Below, piece by piece: positions 9,700 through 18,121 of a stretch of 64,000 bases of DNA. The DNA is from an uncultured Rhodospirillaceae bacterium. GTDB lineage: Bacteria; Pseudomonadota; Alphaproteobacteria; Rhodospirillales; Rhodospirillaceae. The stretch is from contig CALSLN010000001.1 of assembly GCA_943787205.1 (NCBI GenBank), positions 186,001 to 250,000 on the forward strand, written 5' to 3'. A program made the position numbers and the translations under genes. Every line of letters begins with the position of its first letter. Position 1 is the first letter of the stretch. The notes beneath the pieces were generated by a model. It saw only the letters and a program-made list of their open reading frames with translations, was not told the origin of the DNA and ran no database searches.

Positions 9700-11559
9700 A
9701 TGCATATTCTTTACCTCACTCAATTCTTCTGTCCCCCGGATGGCGCGGGCAGCACGAGATCTTACGAGATCTCACGGCGCTGGGTGCGGGCGGGCCACAA
9801 AGTTACAGTTGTGACGTCTTCGGCCAGGATGCCTGAGACCTATGGGGTCGGGCAGTACAGGCTGGATGACATAGATCTATCTGTTGTTCGTGGAGTGCGC
9901 GGTCCGCGGAATGGTCAGTTCTTAAGCGGCGTACGGTTTGCGATTGCAGCGATGTGGCGAGCAGTTCGGGTAGGGAGCCCAGACGTGATTGTGGCGGAAA
10001 CCTCATCGTCCGCAGTCATGGTGCCAGGATTGATCGCCAGTAAAGCAAAGGCCGCGCCGCTGATTTTCGAAGTGCCTGATATCCAAATAGACGGCGGATT
10101 AAGTAAAGGGCGCAGGCGATCATCCAGGTTGGATCGCATGTTAAATGCGCTAAAACGCTTGATGTATCGTTCTGGCGATCACTGCCTTGCTCTTGAGTCC
10201 AGCATTAAAGATGCGCTGCTGTCGTATGGTGTCGCTGAAGGGGTGATAACGGTTTCCCCTGACGGATGCGATAGTGGCCTTTTTCGCGTCCCTGCCGATC
10301 ATGGCGCGGTGCTGCTTGAGACTTACCCACATCTTCAGGGCGGCCCACTCGTTGTGTATGCAGGCAGGTTGGATGCGGCCCATGGTGTTGGCTATTTCGT
10401 CCATATTGCTGCTGCTGTGCGGGCGATTGACCCTGCGATTCGCTTTTTGATTTGTGGCTCTGGACCTGCCCGGGAAGAAATCAGAGCGGAAGCTTTGCAC
10501 CTTGGCGTTCTGGAACAAAACTTTTGGTTTATGCCGTCTCTGCCCAAGCAGCGCATGCCGGAACTTTTGTCTGCAGCGACGGTTTCGATGTCTTTGTTTG
10601 ACCGAAGCCAAACTGGACGTCTCAAGTCTTTCGCGAAAATGTTTGATGCGCTCGCAGCCGGCAAGCCTTTGGTTCTCAATCATAGCGGCGCTCATGTTGA
10701 TCTCGTTGAAAGCCGTGGTGCGGGTCTTATTCTATCGTCAGACGACATAGAAACGGCGGCGCGTGATCTTGCAGATTTTGTGCGAGACGATGAAGCGTTG
10801 CGTCGTGCAGGAGAGCAAGCCGCTGCTCTTGCGGACAGCAGGTTCAATCGCGATAAGCTGGCAAGTGAATATCGTGCTTTGCTTGAAACAGTTGCTCAGG
10901 CAGATCCGGCACCGCAACGCCGCACAAGGCGGGGTCTGGCGTTAAAGCGGGTATTTGATTTTGTGTTGGCGGTGTTCGCCCTGTTGGTGTTGTCTCCGGT
11001 CTTGGTCATCCTTGCGCTCGTCATCATGATGACGATGGGTTGGCCAATCCTGTTTAGCCAAGTCAGACCGGGGTTGGGCGGAAAGCCCTTTCGGCTCGTT
11101 AAATTTCGAACGATGGAAAACACGGAAGATGGTGCTGGTAATTTGCTTCCCGACGGCGAACGCATGAGCGCCCTCGGCCGCTTTTTGCGCCGAACCTCTC
11201 TGGATGAATTGCCTGAACTGATTAATGTCATAAAAGGCGATATGAGTCTGGTTGGCCCGAGACCGCTTTTGATGGAATATTTGCCGTACTACGACACCAA
11301 TCAAGCGCGCCGCCACACGGTAAGGCCTGGGATGACGGGCTTAGCGCAGGTTAATGGCCGCAATGCCTTAACCTGGGAGGAGAAGTTCGAACTTGATGTC
11401 TGGTATGTAGACAATCGATCTCTGTGGCTGGACGTGAAAACCCTGTGTCGCACTGTCTGGGTCGTGATCACTGGCCGGGGCGTGTCAGCTCCCGGACATG
11501 ACAGCATGCCGCGATTCGATGAGATTATGGCGCGAAAGCAGGGCGCAGAGGACGTTTGA
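9700..11559 (+). CDS. Fusion of GT4 glycosyltransferase and phosphoglycosyl transferase
   Basis: A 619-residue two-part protein. Residues 1 to about 395 are a GT-B glycosyltransferase (FFCPPDGAGSTRSYE at the start; LVVYAGRLDAAHG and FAKMFDALAAGKPLV in the nucleotide-sugar domain). After a short basic linker, residues from about 410 form a bacterial sugar transferase: one membrane helix, FSQVRPGLGGKPFRLVKFRTM, then TSLDELPELINVIKGDMSLVGPRP. That part belongs to the WcaJ/WbaP C-terminal catalytic family, which loads the first sugar phosphate on undecaprenyl phosphate. The fusion would give the first two glycan steps in one polypeptide at the inner membrane. The frame opens at 9652, but the ATG at 9700 starts exactly at the first beta strand (MHILYL). 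No frame break is seen at the junction. Confidence 0.88.
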   Translation: MHILYLTQFFCPPDGAGSTRSYEISRRWVRAGHKVTVVTSSARMPETYGVGQYRLDDIDLSVVRGVRGPRNGQFLSGVRFAIAAMWRAVRVGSPDVIVAETSSSAVMVPGLIASKAKAAPLIFEVPDIQIDGGLSKGRRRSSRLDRMLNALKRLMYRSGDHCLALESSIKDALLSYGVAEGVITVSPDGCDSGLFRVPADHGAVLLETYPHLQGGPLVVYAGRLDAAHGVGYFVHIAAAVRAIDPAIRFLICGSGPAREEIRAEALHLGVLEQNFWFMPSLPKQRMPELLSAATVSMSLFDRSQTGRLKSFAKMFDALAAGKPLVLNHSGAHVDLVESRGAGLILSSDDIETAARDLADFVRDDEALRRAGEQAAALADSRFNRDKLASEYRALLETVAQADPAPQRRTRRGLALKRVFDFVLAVFALLVLSPVLVILALVIMMTMGWPILFSQVRPGLGGKPFRLVKFRTMENTEDGAGNLLPDGERMSALGRFLRRTSLDELPELINVIKGDMSLVGPRPLLMEYLPYYDTNQARRHTVRPGMTGLAQVNGRNALTWEEKFELDVWYVDNRSLWLDVKTLCRTVWVVITGRGVSAPGHDSMPRFDEIMARKQGAEDV

Positions 11560-11582
11560 GCTTTAGTCTCGCTTTGGCAAGC

Positions 11583-12995
11583 TTAGGCCATAGATTGGCG
11601 AAGGGGGGTCATAACAAGCGTCACATCTTGAAGCTGTTGTAGATCTTCTAAGTATTGCTTTACCTGGGCCAATTCGCCAGGAGTGATTAATGTTCCAACA
11701 CAGTCATCAAACTTGTTCCAATATTGTTCGTCTGTGAACGGAGCAGCTTTGCTGCCCAAGGGCATGGCCAAACTTTTCTCTAATACGGCGCCGGTTTTTA
11801 AGTGGACTTCAACTGATGTGGGAAATTCACCTTCCGATTTATCGATTGGTTTTGCTTCAATAATTTTATACAGAGATCGTATTTCTGGCCGCATCACAGC
11901 CTCGGGTGTGAAGTCGTGTAGCGCACACCCGCCTGTTCTAAGCACGACTGCTAAACCGTATTGCAGCGAAAACTTCGCTTGCATTGGATCCTTTGGATCG
12001 TGATGCATCAAGTTATTTAGGTGTGTTTTTGGAAGGCGTGCGTTGATTTTGGCAACGTCATCGACAGAAAAACCGCGCTCTTCTTTGAGTAAAGAGAGTG
12101 CGTCCATGGCGCGGTGCGCGCTGCCGCAATTGGCAAACCGTTTCACTCGGAATCCATTGTCTATTATGAGCAGGGGGGTGCCGATGCTTTCTGTTTCGAA
12201 TTTTAAATTTTGCCCATGCTCAGGTTTCGTGATGGCATCTCGTAGCTTTTCGTAGTCGGGCCCTACCATCAAGCGATTCATGCCTGTGGGTCCGTCCAAG
12301 GTCTCGCGCCCTGCGGTGATTCCTGTCCGTGCCATGCTTGCCGCGATCACACCAGATTTGGCGGCTAAGCCGGCGTGGATTGGTTTGGTCATTGTTCCGA
12401 ATTGAGACATGAATCCAGCTGCCATGCTGGTCGAAAGGGAAACCGCATTTGCTGCCTGTGTGGCGTTGAGTTTTAACAGTCGTGCGCAGGCTGCTGCCGC
12501 GCCGATTGCGCCGACAGTTGCGGTGGCGTGCCAGCCTCGATTGCGATGGGCTGGGTTAACGCCCTGACCAACACGGCCCATAATTTGTAGTCCGCAAATG
12601 TACGCATCGAGACAGGCGTGACCGGAAGACTTTTCCTGTTCGCCTAAGGCTATGATTGCCGGAGCCAAGACTGCTGTCGCATGCGCTTTCGCCGGATCAA
12701 AATTGTCGTCCAAGTCCAGGGCATGAGCTGCTGTGCCGTTTACTAAAGCGGCCCAAGGGGCGCTGAGGGTGCGCTCGCGCCCGATTGCCGTGCACGGGCC
12801 GTCCCCCCAATGTTCAACCGTTTCAAAGACCTTGGCCGTCGACGCGTCTCTGGCGCCAAGAATTGAGACGCCCATGACGTCAATGAATTGCCGTTTGGCG
12901 GAATGCAAAGCGTCCGCAGGCCAAGTGTCCGGTGTTTCAGCTAACCACGCACCGTAGGCGTCGATGGGGTTTTTTATGGAAGTGGTGTCAGGCAC
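11583..12995 (-). CDS. MmgE/PrpD family protein
   Basis: A 470-residue member of the family containing 2-methylcitrate dehydratase PrpD and cis-aconitate decarboxylase. These are metal-independent enzymes that dehydrate or decarboxylate small tri- or dicarboxylic acids. Recognisable elements are DVMGVSILGA near residue 49, VNGTAAHALDLDDNFDPAKAHAT near residue 89 and HAGLAAKSGVIAA near residue 210. No prpB or prpC homologue is adjacent, so a propionate methylcitrate cycle is not indicated here. An isocitrate lyase-type enzyme does occur 25 kb away. It follows a GST/TRAP-receptor pair on the same strand after a 135-base gap containing a short inverted repeat. The substrate is unknown. Confidence 0.88.
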   Translation of the reverse strand: MPDTTSIKNPIDAYGAWLAETPDTWPADALHSAKRQFIDVMGVSILGARDASTAKVFETVEHWGDGPCTAIGRERTLSAPWAALVNGTAAHALDLDDNFDPAKAHATAVLAPAIIALGEQEKSSGHACLDAYICGLQIMGRVGQGVNPAHRNRGWHATATVGAIGAAAACARLLKLNATQAANAVSLSTSMAAGFMSQFGTMTKPIHAGLAAKSGVIAASMARTGITAGRETLDGPTGMNRLMVGPDYEKLRDAITKPEHGQNLKFETESIGTPLLIIDNGFRVKRFANCGSAHRAMDALSLLKEERGFSVDDVAKINARLPKTHLNNLMHHDPKDPMQAKFSLQYGLAVVLRTGGCALHDFTPEAVMRPEIRSLYKIIEAKPIDKSEGEFPTSVEVHLKTGAVLEKSLAMPLGSKAAPFTDEQYWNKFDDCVGTLITPGELAQVKQYLEDLQQLQDVTLVMTPLRQSMA

Positions 12996-13130
12996 GTGTA
13001 GTCGTCTTTCGGTCTAGAAGAAGCTCTTCTTTGAGGTGTAGCGAATACGACCTCGAATCGTAAGGTACTCCATTGTTACGTCCCCCAGGTTTATCCCAGA
13101 ACCCGTAATCAACTCTAAAGGACTCTGGTT

Positions 13131-13829
13131 CTAGAGGCCATCAAGCGGTGGCAAGTTATGCTCTACGCGATAGGCGCGCAAATCAGCCCGCCCCTCTCTG
13201 AAAGCCAATGCAAATTGATCTTGCGTGCGTATGAACGCCCACCAAGCTTCGAGCTTGGGGTGGCCAGTGGTGAGGTCAGGGATGCCGAAATGTGGCATCA
13301 TTAGGCTGAGGTAATCGATCGCAGGCCCCAAAGCGCAATCAGCGTGACCAAGCGATTCACCCAGCGCATAGGGAGAGGGAGATAGTATGGTTTCTAGAAT
13401 AGAGAGACCGTCCTTAAACGCTTTCACTTTGGATTCGATGAGCGCGGAGTCAGGGTTGGTTTGGCGTCGAAGGGGAATGAGCGGGACGTAATTTCCCATT
13501 AGATAGAGATCGACGATACGGGCGATGAGTCGCCCACGTGCGGCCTTTGCCGGGTCAGCGCGCTCGGTATCCCGATCTGGGAAAAGGTCGCGAAGGTAGC
13601 TGCAAATGACGTCGCCTTCAGCGAGCCATAGCTCGCCATGAACCAGCGCCGGTACGCGGCCAATGGGATTGATGGCTTTAAACTCCGGAGATGAAGTGCT
13701 TCCACCTGGAACAGACTCTGGCTGAAGAGTTATGTCTAAGCTATTCGCAACAAGTACGACCCGGGCAACAAATGGTGACATCATTTGGCCGTAGAGGTGT
13801 AGATCATCTCTCGAGTTACTTTTTGTCAT
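13131..13829 (-). CDS. Glutathione S-transferase family protein
   Basis: A cytosolic GST of 232 residues. The thioredoxin-like N-terminal domain begins LYGQMMSPFVARVVLVA (about residues 12-28), followed by the cis-proline segment NPIGRVPALVHG and the glutathione-binding LAEGDVICSYL. The C-terminal helical domain carries the ALGESLGHADCALGPAIDYL motif, whose Asp caps the core helix. It overlaps the upstream TRAP-receptor gene by 14 bases, so the two are co-translated, which is unusual for a transporter component and suggests both act on the same compound. The catalytic Ser/Cys is probably Ser18 (MSPFVAR). The substrate is unknown. Confidence 0.87.
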   Translation of the reverse strand: MTKSNSRDDLHLYGQMMSPFVARVVLVANSLDITLQPESVPGGSTSSPEFKAINPIGRVPALVHGELWLAEGDVICSYLRDLFPDRDTERADPAKAARGRLIARIVDLYLMGNYVPLIPLRRQTNPDSALIESKVKAFKDGLSILETILSPSPYALGESLGHADCALGPAIDYLSLMMPHFGIPDLTTGHPKLEAWWAFIRTQDQFALAFREGRADLRAYRVEHNLPPLDGL

Positions 13830-14826
13830 GTGGTCCCTCTAACGCGTAATCACGCTTACCGTTAATAATGCGGTCGTAAATCTCTTCGGCATTGCCCCCA
13901 ATTTTATCGATCAGGGCTGCTGGCACGTTGCGCGCAGCAGCGCGCCAGGCCGTTTTTTCGCGGACCGTGGGTTCATGGATGATTGATCCGGTTTGTTTTG
14001 CCTTCTCTAGATCAGCTTCATTGCGGGCACGTACACGCTGCCGCACCTCTGTAGCGCTAGGGATAGAGCGTCGCACGGCATTTTGAAGCTCTGGATCGAG
14101 CGCGTTGAACCAAGCCGCGTTGGCGGCATAAACACCGGAAGAATATGAGTGTCGGGTCAGCGTGTAGTGGCCAGCCACTGGCGCTAGGCCGTAACTTGCG
14201 TAGGTCATGGCTCCCGCCTCACCGCCTTGAATGAGGCCGGTCTGAAGTCCTTGGATCACATCGGGGAACGGCATAGCTGCGACATCTGCGCCCAGTGCAG
14301 ATAAGAATAGGGGAGACGAGGGAACCTGAAACGATCGCATGCGGTAGTCAGCTGTATCTTCAGGTCCTCTCAACTGGGTCACGCTATATAAACTATGAAA
14401 CCCCTCATCGGCCCAGCTGAGGACGACCAACCCTTTGGCTTCCGCTAACTTGGCCAGGGGTTCAATGAGGTGGTTATCGAGAACATAATCTGCCTCGTCC
14501 AGGCTTTCGAATAAAAAGGGGGCCATTAAGACGGCAAATTCTGGAACAACTGCGGACATTCCGCTCGACGTGAAGATAGCAACGTCGATCCGTCCGCGCC
14601 GAACGGCCAGCATGAGCGCTTCTTCTCCACCGACCTCTCCGCGCACGAGAAGTTCGGCATCGAGGCGGCCGTTGGTTTCATATTGAATGTCTGTGTCGAA
14701 TTTCTGCCACAGAACATCATATGGGTCGCCTGGCGTGCTTAACGCTCCGGCCCGGAAGGTCTCCGCGGAGGCGCCCTCGGCCATACATAAGCTGAATACA
14801 AAGATAGAAAGAATTAATGGCAGCAT
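13816..14826 (-). CDS. TRAP transporter solute receptor, DctP family (orphan)
   Basis: A periplasmic binding protein of 336 residues. A cleavable signal peptide ends near residue 21 (AEGASA). The DctP-fold core includes LLVRGEVGGEEALMLAVRRGRIDVAIF and, near residue 185, a MRSFQVPSS segment that holds the Arg which binds substrate carboxylate in this family. DctP proteins feed organic acids to DctQM permeases, but no dctQ or dctM gene lies in this window, so the partner is elsewhere or the protein has a different role. It resembles the second receptor at 55443-56462, with the shared LVRGE(I/V)G and RRGRI(D/Q) pattern. The gene overlaps the following GST. Confidence 0.88.
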   Translation of the reverse strand: MLPLILSIFVFSLCMAEGASAETFRAGALSTPGDPYDVLWQKFDTDIQYETNGRLDAELLVRGEVGGEEALMLAVRRGRIDVAIFTSSGMSAVVPEFAVLMAPFLFESLDEADYVLDNHLIEPLAKLAEAKGLVVLSWADEGFHSLYSVTQLRGPEDTADYRMRSFQVPSSPLFLSALGADVAAMPFPDVIQGLQTGLIQGGEAGAMTYASYGLAPVAGHYTLTRHSYSSGVYAANAAWFNALDPELQNAVRRSIPSATEVRQRVRARNEADLEKAKQTGSIIHEPTVREKTAWRAAARNVPAALIDKIGGNAEEIYDRIINGKRDYALEGPHDKK

Positions 14827-14922
14827 GTCTAGCCCGCACCCTCTTCCACAGCGATACTTGGTACCCTAACGGGTTATTCGAGTATTCTGAACATCCAGCT
14901 CAAGACGTAAGAAAGATAAACT

Positions 14923-16560
14923 ATGATTCAGCCAGGCATATACGATACCGACCTTGATCAAACCTCAGCGAACCAAGAGCCGCTCAGCCCGATTTCTTTT
15001 TTGCGCCGAGCCGCCGAAGTTTATCCAAGCCGTGTCGCTGTTATTCACGGTCCTGTCCGATATACGTATGCCGAGTTGTATCAACGCTGTCGGCGTCTCG
15101 CCTCTGCTTTAAATAATCACGGTATCGTCGCTGGAGATACGGTTGCTGTGCTCGCCCCTAACATCCCAGCCCACCTAGAAGCGCATTACGGTGTGCCGAT
15201 GACGGGGGCTGTCTTGAACGCTATCAACACGCGGCTCGATGCGTCGGCGATTGCTTTTATTCTGGATCATGGTGAGGCCAAGGTTCTCTTAGTTGACCCC
15301 GAGTTGTCAGATGTTGCACGGGCAGCGCTGGCAGAATGCGGCCGAGATATTTTTGTTGTTGATATTGATGATGCTCTTGCACCGGACGCAGATCCAATCG
15401 GTAAAATTGCTTACGAGGCCTTTCTCGACTCTGGAGACCCTGATTACATCTGCCCGGCCATTGCAGATGAATGGCAAGCGATTGCGCTTTGTTACACATC
15501 AGGCACGACCGGTAATCCGAAGGGTGTGGTGACTCATCATCGCGGGGCGTATCTCAACGCCATTGGCAACATGATGGCCTGGGGCATGACGCCTAACCCG
15601 GTCTATCTGTGGACCCTCCCCATGTTTCATTGCAATGGGTGGTGTTTCCCGTGGACGATCACGGCGCTGTGCGGGACTCACGTGTGTCTTCGGAAGGTCG
15701 ATACCGAAGCGATCTACAGTCTCATGAAAAAAGAAGACGTTACACATTTCTGTGGTGCGCCAACGGTTCTCAATATGTTGGTGAACGCGCCTGATGAGCA
15801 GCGCGCGGGTCTTCAAAGTGGAATTAAGGCCATGACGGCTGGCGCAGCCCCTCCTGCCGCGGTTATCGAGACGATGGAAGGGATGGGGATAGCGATCACC
15901 CACACCTACGGTCTAACGGAAGTGTACGGTCCTTGTGTGGTGTGTGCGTGGCACGATGAATGGGATGACTTGCCCATGGATGAACAGGCGGCGCTGAAAG
16001 CGCGGCAAGGGGTGCGGTATTCAGTCGTCGACGGGCTCGACGTAATGGATCCTGAGACTATGGAGTCTGTCCCCGCGGATGGAGAAACGATTGGCGAGAT
16101 CATGTTCCGCGGTAACGTCGTGATGAAAGGGTACCTAAAAAACCCGACGGCTACCAAAGAGTCACTTAAGGGTGGGTGGTTTCATTCTGGCGATCTTGCC
16201 GTGAAACACCCAGACGGTTACGTCGAAATCCGAGACCGTTCAAAAGACATCATTATTTCCGGCGGCGAGAATATTTCGACCATTGAAGTCGAGGGCTTTC
16301 TCTTTAAGCACCCAGCCGTATTAGAAGCCGCAGTCGTGGCAAAGCCAGATGATCATTGGGGTGAAACGCCTTGTGCGTTCGTCACGCTTAAAGCTGGGCA
16401 ATCCGTTACCGAAGAAGAGATCATCGCTTTCTGCCGCGACAGTATGGCGAAATTCAAAGTGCCAAAAACAGTGGTCTTTGATGATTTGCCCAAGACGTCT
16501 ACGGGTAAAATTCAGAAGTTCGTCTTACGGGAGCGAGCTAAGGCGCTGGGTTCGAGTTAG
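14923..16560 (+). CDS. Acyl-CoA synthetase (AMP-dependent ligase)
   Basis: A 545-residue ANL-superfamily ligase that activates a carboxylic acid with ATP and CoA through an acyl adenylate. The P-loop-like A3 motif YTSGTTGNPKGV is near residue 192, the A5 motif HTYGLTEVYGP near 326, and GWFHSGDLAVKHPDGYVEIRDRSKD with the hinge Asp/Lys near 420. The C-terminal catalytic lysine sits in PKTSTGKIQKF. The sequence style matches medium-chain or DmdB-like acyl-CoA synthetases, but substrate cannot be read. It is divergent from the TRAP-receptor gene across 96 bases, and convergent with the next gene. Confidence 0.93.
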   Translation: MIQPGIYDTDLDQTSANQEPLSPISFLRRAAEVYPSRVAVIHGPVRYTYAELYQRCRRLASALNNHGIVAGDTVAVLAPNIPAHLEAHYGVPMTGAVLNAINTRLDASAIAFILDHGEAKVLLVDPELSDVARAALAECGRDIFVVDIDDALAPDADPIGKIAYEAFLDSGDPDYICPAIADEWQAIALCYTSGTTGNPKGVVTHHRGAYLNAIGNMMAWGMTPNPVYLWTLPMFHCNGWCFPWTITALCGTHVCLRKVDTEAIYSLMKKEDVTHFCGAPTVLNMLVNAPDEQRAGLQSGIKAMTAGAAPPAAVIETMEGMGIAITHTYGLTEVYGPCVVCAWHDEWDDLPMDEQAALKARQGVRYSVVDGLDVMDPETMESVPADGETIGEIMFRGNVVMKGYLKNPTATKESLKGGWFHSGDLAVKHPDGYVEIRDRSKDIIISGGENISTIEVEGFLFKHPAVLEAAVVAKPDDHWGETPCAFVTLKAGQSVTEEEIIAFCRDSMAKFKVPKTVVFDDLPKTSTGKIQKFVLRERAKALGSS

Positions 16561-16572
16561 GCGGTCGGTCTC

Positions 16573-17238
16573 TTATTCCGGCAGAGGGCGGACCCGCATC
16601 GCAATTTCAGAGGTTTGATCGAGCAGCGTGCGCGTTGGGTTGCGCGCACAGCTCTGTTTAAGGGCGCGCACGATCTTTCTTTTGTTGGCGACCGATATCA
16701 CCAAACGTGGGTGGTGCCGCACACTGACCGTGCCTTGAACGAAAGCAAACGCCCAAAACTCAGCAGCCTCGGAAAGGCTCTTCGCGTTACCTCTACTGTT
16801 AAGGCCATCCGAGTATGAGGCGCACGAATAGGCTCTAGGATCTAGACCTATAGCCGTCGTTGCTGGTAAGGGCTCCGGCTGAGAGACAGAGCCGACAGCA
16901 GCAGCATGGATCGAGTTGTCTATGTTTTCTTCGCAATAGTCCTTAACTCGAGCAATGATGGCGTGTTCTGCTACGCTTTTGTCGTCAGAAAACTCCAATA
17001 CGGAGTCAGCGTCGTATGCACCGGTCAAAAAACCAATCAACCAGAAGCGTGCCAGTTCAGCGCGGTCTGACCCTTTATTGCCATTCTCCTCGTTTTCCCC
17101 GTTCATAAAGGTGATGCAGGCGTATCGAGCGTCTTCGATTCGTCGATCGCTGATCGCCTTCGCTGGGCCAGCCGTAACGACCCCCATGACCAATAACGTG
17201 GCGAGAGAAGGTGCTAATTTCCGATGTTTTTGTTTCAT
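16573..17238 (-). CDS. Exported protein with two HdeA-like repeats
   Basis: A small secreted protein of about 221 residues. The N-terminus has a basic stretch (MKQKHRK) and a hydrophobic core ending near GPAKA, a typical Sec signal. The mature part contains two similar units of about 75 residues. Each starts with a Cys (YACITFMNG and YSCASYSDG), has a central aromatic-glycine motif (ARFWLIGFLTGAY and AEFWAFAFVQGTV) and ends with a second Cys (KDYCEENI and KQSCARNP). This Cys, W..GF..G, Cys pattern resembles HdeA/HdeB acid-stress chaperones, where the two cysteines form a disulfide. The frame is open to 17271, but the ATG at 17238 begins the signal peptide. Function is inferred only from the pattern. 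Confidence 0.7.
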   Translation of the reverse strand: MKQKHRKLAPSLATLLVMGVVTAGPAKAISDRRIEDARYACITFMNGENEENGNKGSDRAELARFWLIGFLTGAYDADSVLEFSDDKSVAEHAIIARVKDYCEENIDNSIHAAAVGSVSQPEPLPATTAIGLDPRAYSCASYSDGLNSRGNAKSLSEAAEFWAFAFVQGTVSVRHHPRLVISVANKRKIVRALKQSCARNPTRTLLDQTSEIAMRVRPLPE

Positions 17239-17372
17239 TCTGACAGTGTCATTTTTCTGTGCTCCGGGCACAATAGCCTGTGAAGACTCTCACTAGATTG
17301 TGAGGCCCAGCTCCGGACCATAAGACAAAAGGGCCGGTGCCACGCGGTTGCACGATGCCGAAAGGAAAATTC

Positions 17373-18121
17373 ATGAGCGTGACTCTCTACAAGTTTGGCC
17401 CCGTTATGGGGTTGCCTGACCCAAGCCCTTTTTGCTTCAAGCTTGAAACATATTTACGCATGGCGGGCATTGAATACACGGTCGCCTCGGACAAACGAAA
17501 GAAGGCCCCTACGGGCAAGCGCCCCTTCCTGGTAGATGAAAGTGGCAAAGTCATGGCCGATAGCGGCTTGGCCATAGCGCAGCTTGAGGCTCAGAATGGC
17601 AACCCGGTTGATGGTAAGCTCACCCTGACGGAGCGCGCTGAGAGTTTGGCGTTCCAGCGCCTTATGGAAGAACACCTCTATTGGACCTTGGTATACTTTC
17701 GCTGGCTTGATCCACATGGCGTTAAACATTGGACTCCTTATATGAAGGACATCCTTGGTGTTCCGGGCCCCGTGCTGGCTATTTTGAAGCCACTCGCGCA
17801 ACGTATTGTGCGCAAGCAATTGGCGGGGCATGGGATTGGCCGACATTCGCCAAAAACGATCCAAGACATGGCCATTACGGATATCGGGGCGCTCGCTCAT
17901 TGGCTCGGCCAAAAGGAATGGGGTTTTGGTGATCAACCAACGACTTTTGATGCCTGCTTAGCTGCCCATGTGGGGAAATTATCTCGCAGCCCTGGGAAAA
18001 CGCGGTCGCTGTGGAAACACGAAAGCATCGCAACCTCGTCAGTCATTTCGAACGTATGATGACTCGGTATTATCCAGAGCTTAGAGACTCAGAACATTCG
18101 GCCGCCGGAGCACCCTCATGA
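17373..18121 (+). CDS. Glutathione S-transferase-like protein, frameshifted near the 3' end
   Basis: A Tom37/metaxin-like GST. The N-terminal thioredoxin domain begins LYKFGPVMGLPDPSPFC with the cis-proline region GKRPFLVDE. The ATG at 17373 has AAGGA seven bases upstream and is preferred over the ATG at 17337. The uninterrupted frame ends at 18059, but after the GGGG at 17972-17975 the expected C-terminus continues in another frame (AVAVETRKHRNLVSHFERM, then RYYPEL). That frame stops at 18119-18121, overlapping the next ATG as ATGA. One extra G would restore the whole protein. The conserved FDACLAAHVG just before the break and this ending are both typical of the family. Either a sequence error or a real single-base loss explains it. 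Confidence 0.8.

Noticed and set aside
10150..10695. 181-codon minus-strand open frame
   Set aside because: It lies entirely inside the GT4/phosphoglycosyl transferase gene, shows no domain pattern, and is rich in Arg, His and Asn like an antisense shadow.
13018..13031. Short palindrome AAGAAG-CT-CTTCTT upstream of the MmgE/PrpD gene
   Set aside because: Too short and low in complexity to call an operator, with no adjacent regulator gene.
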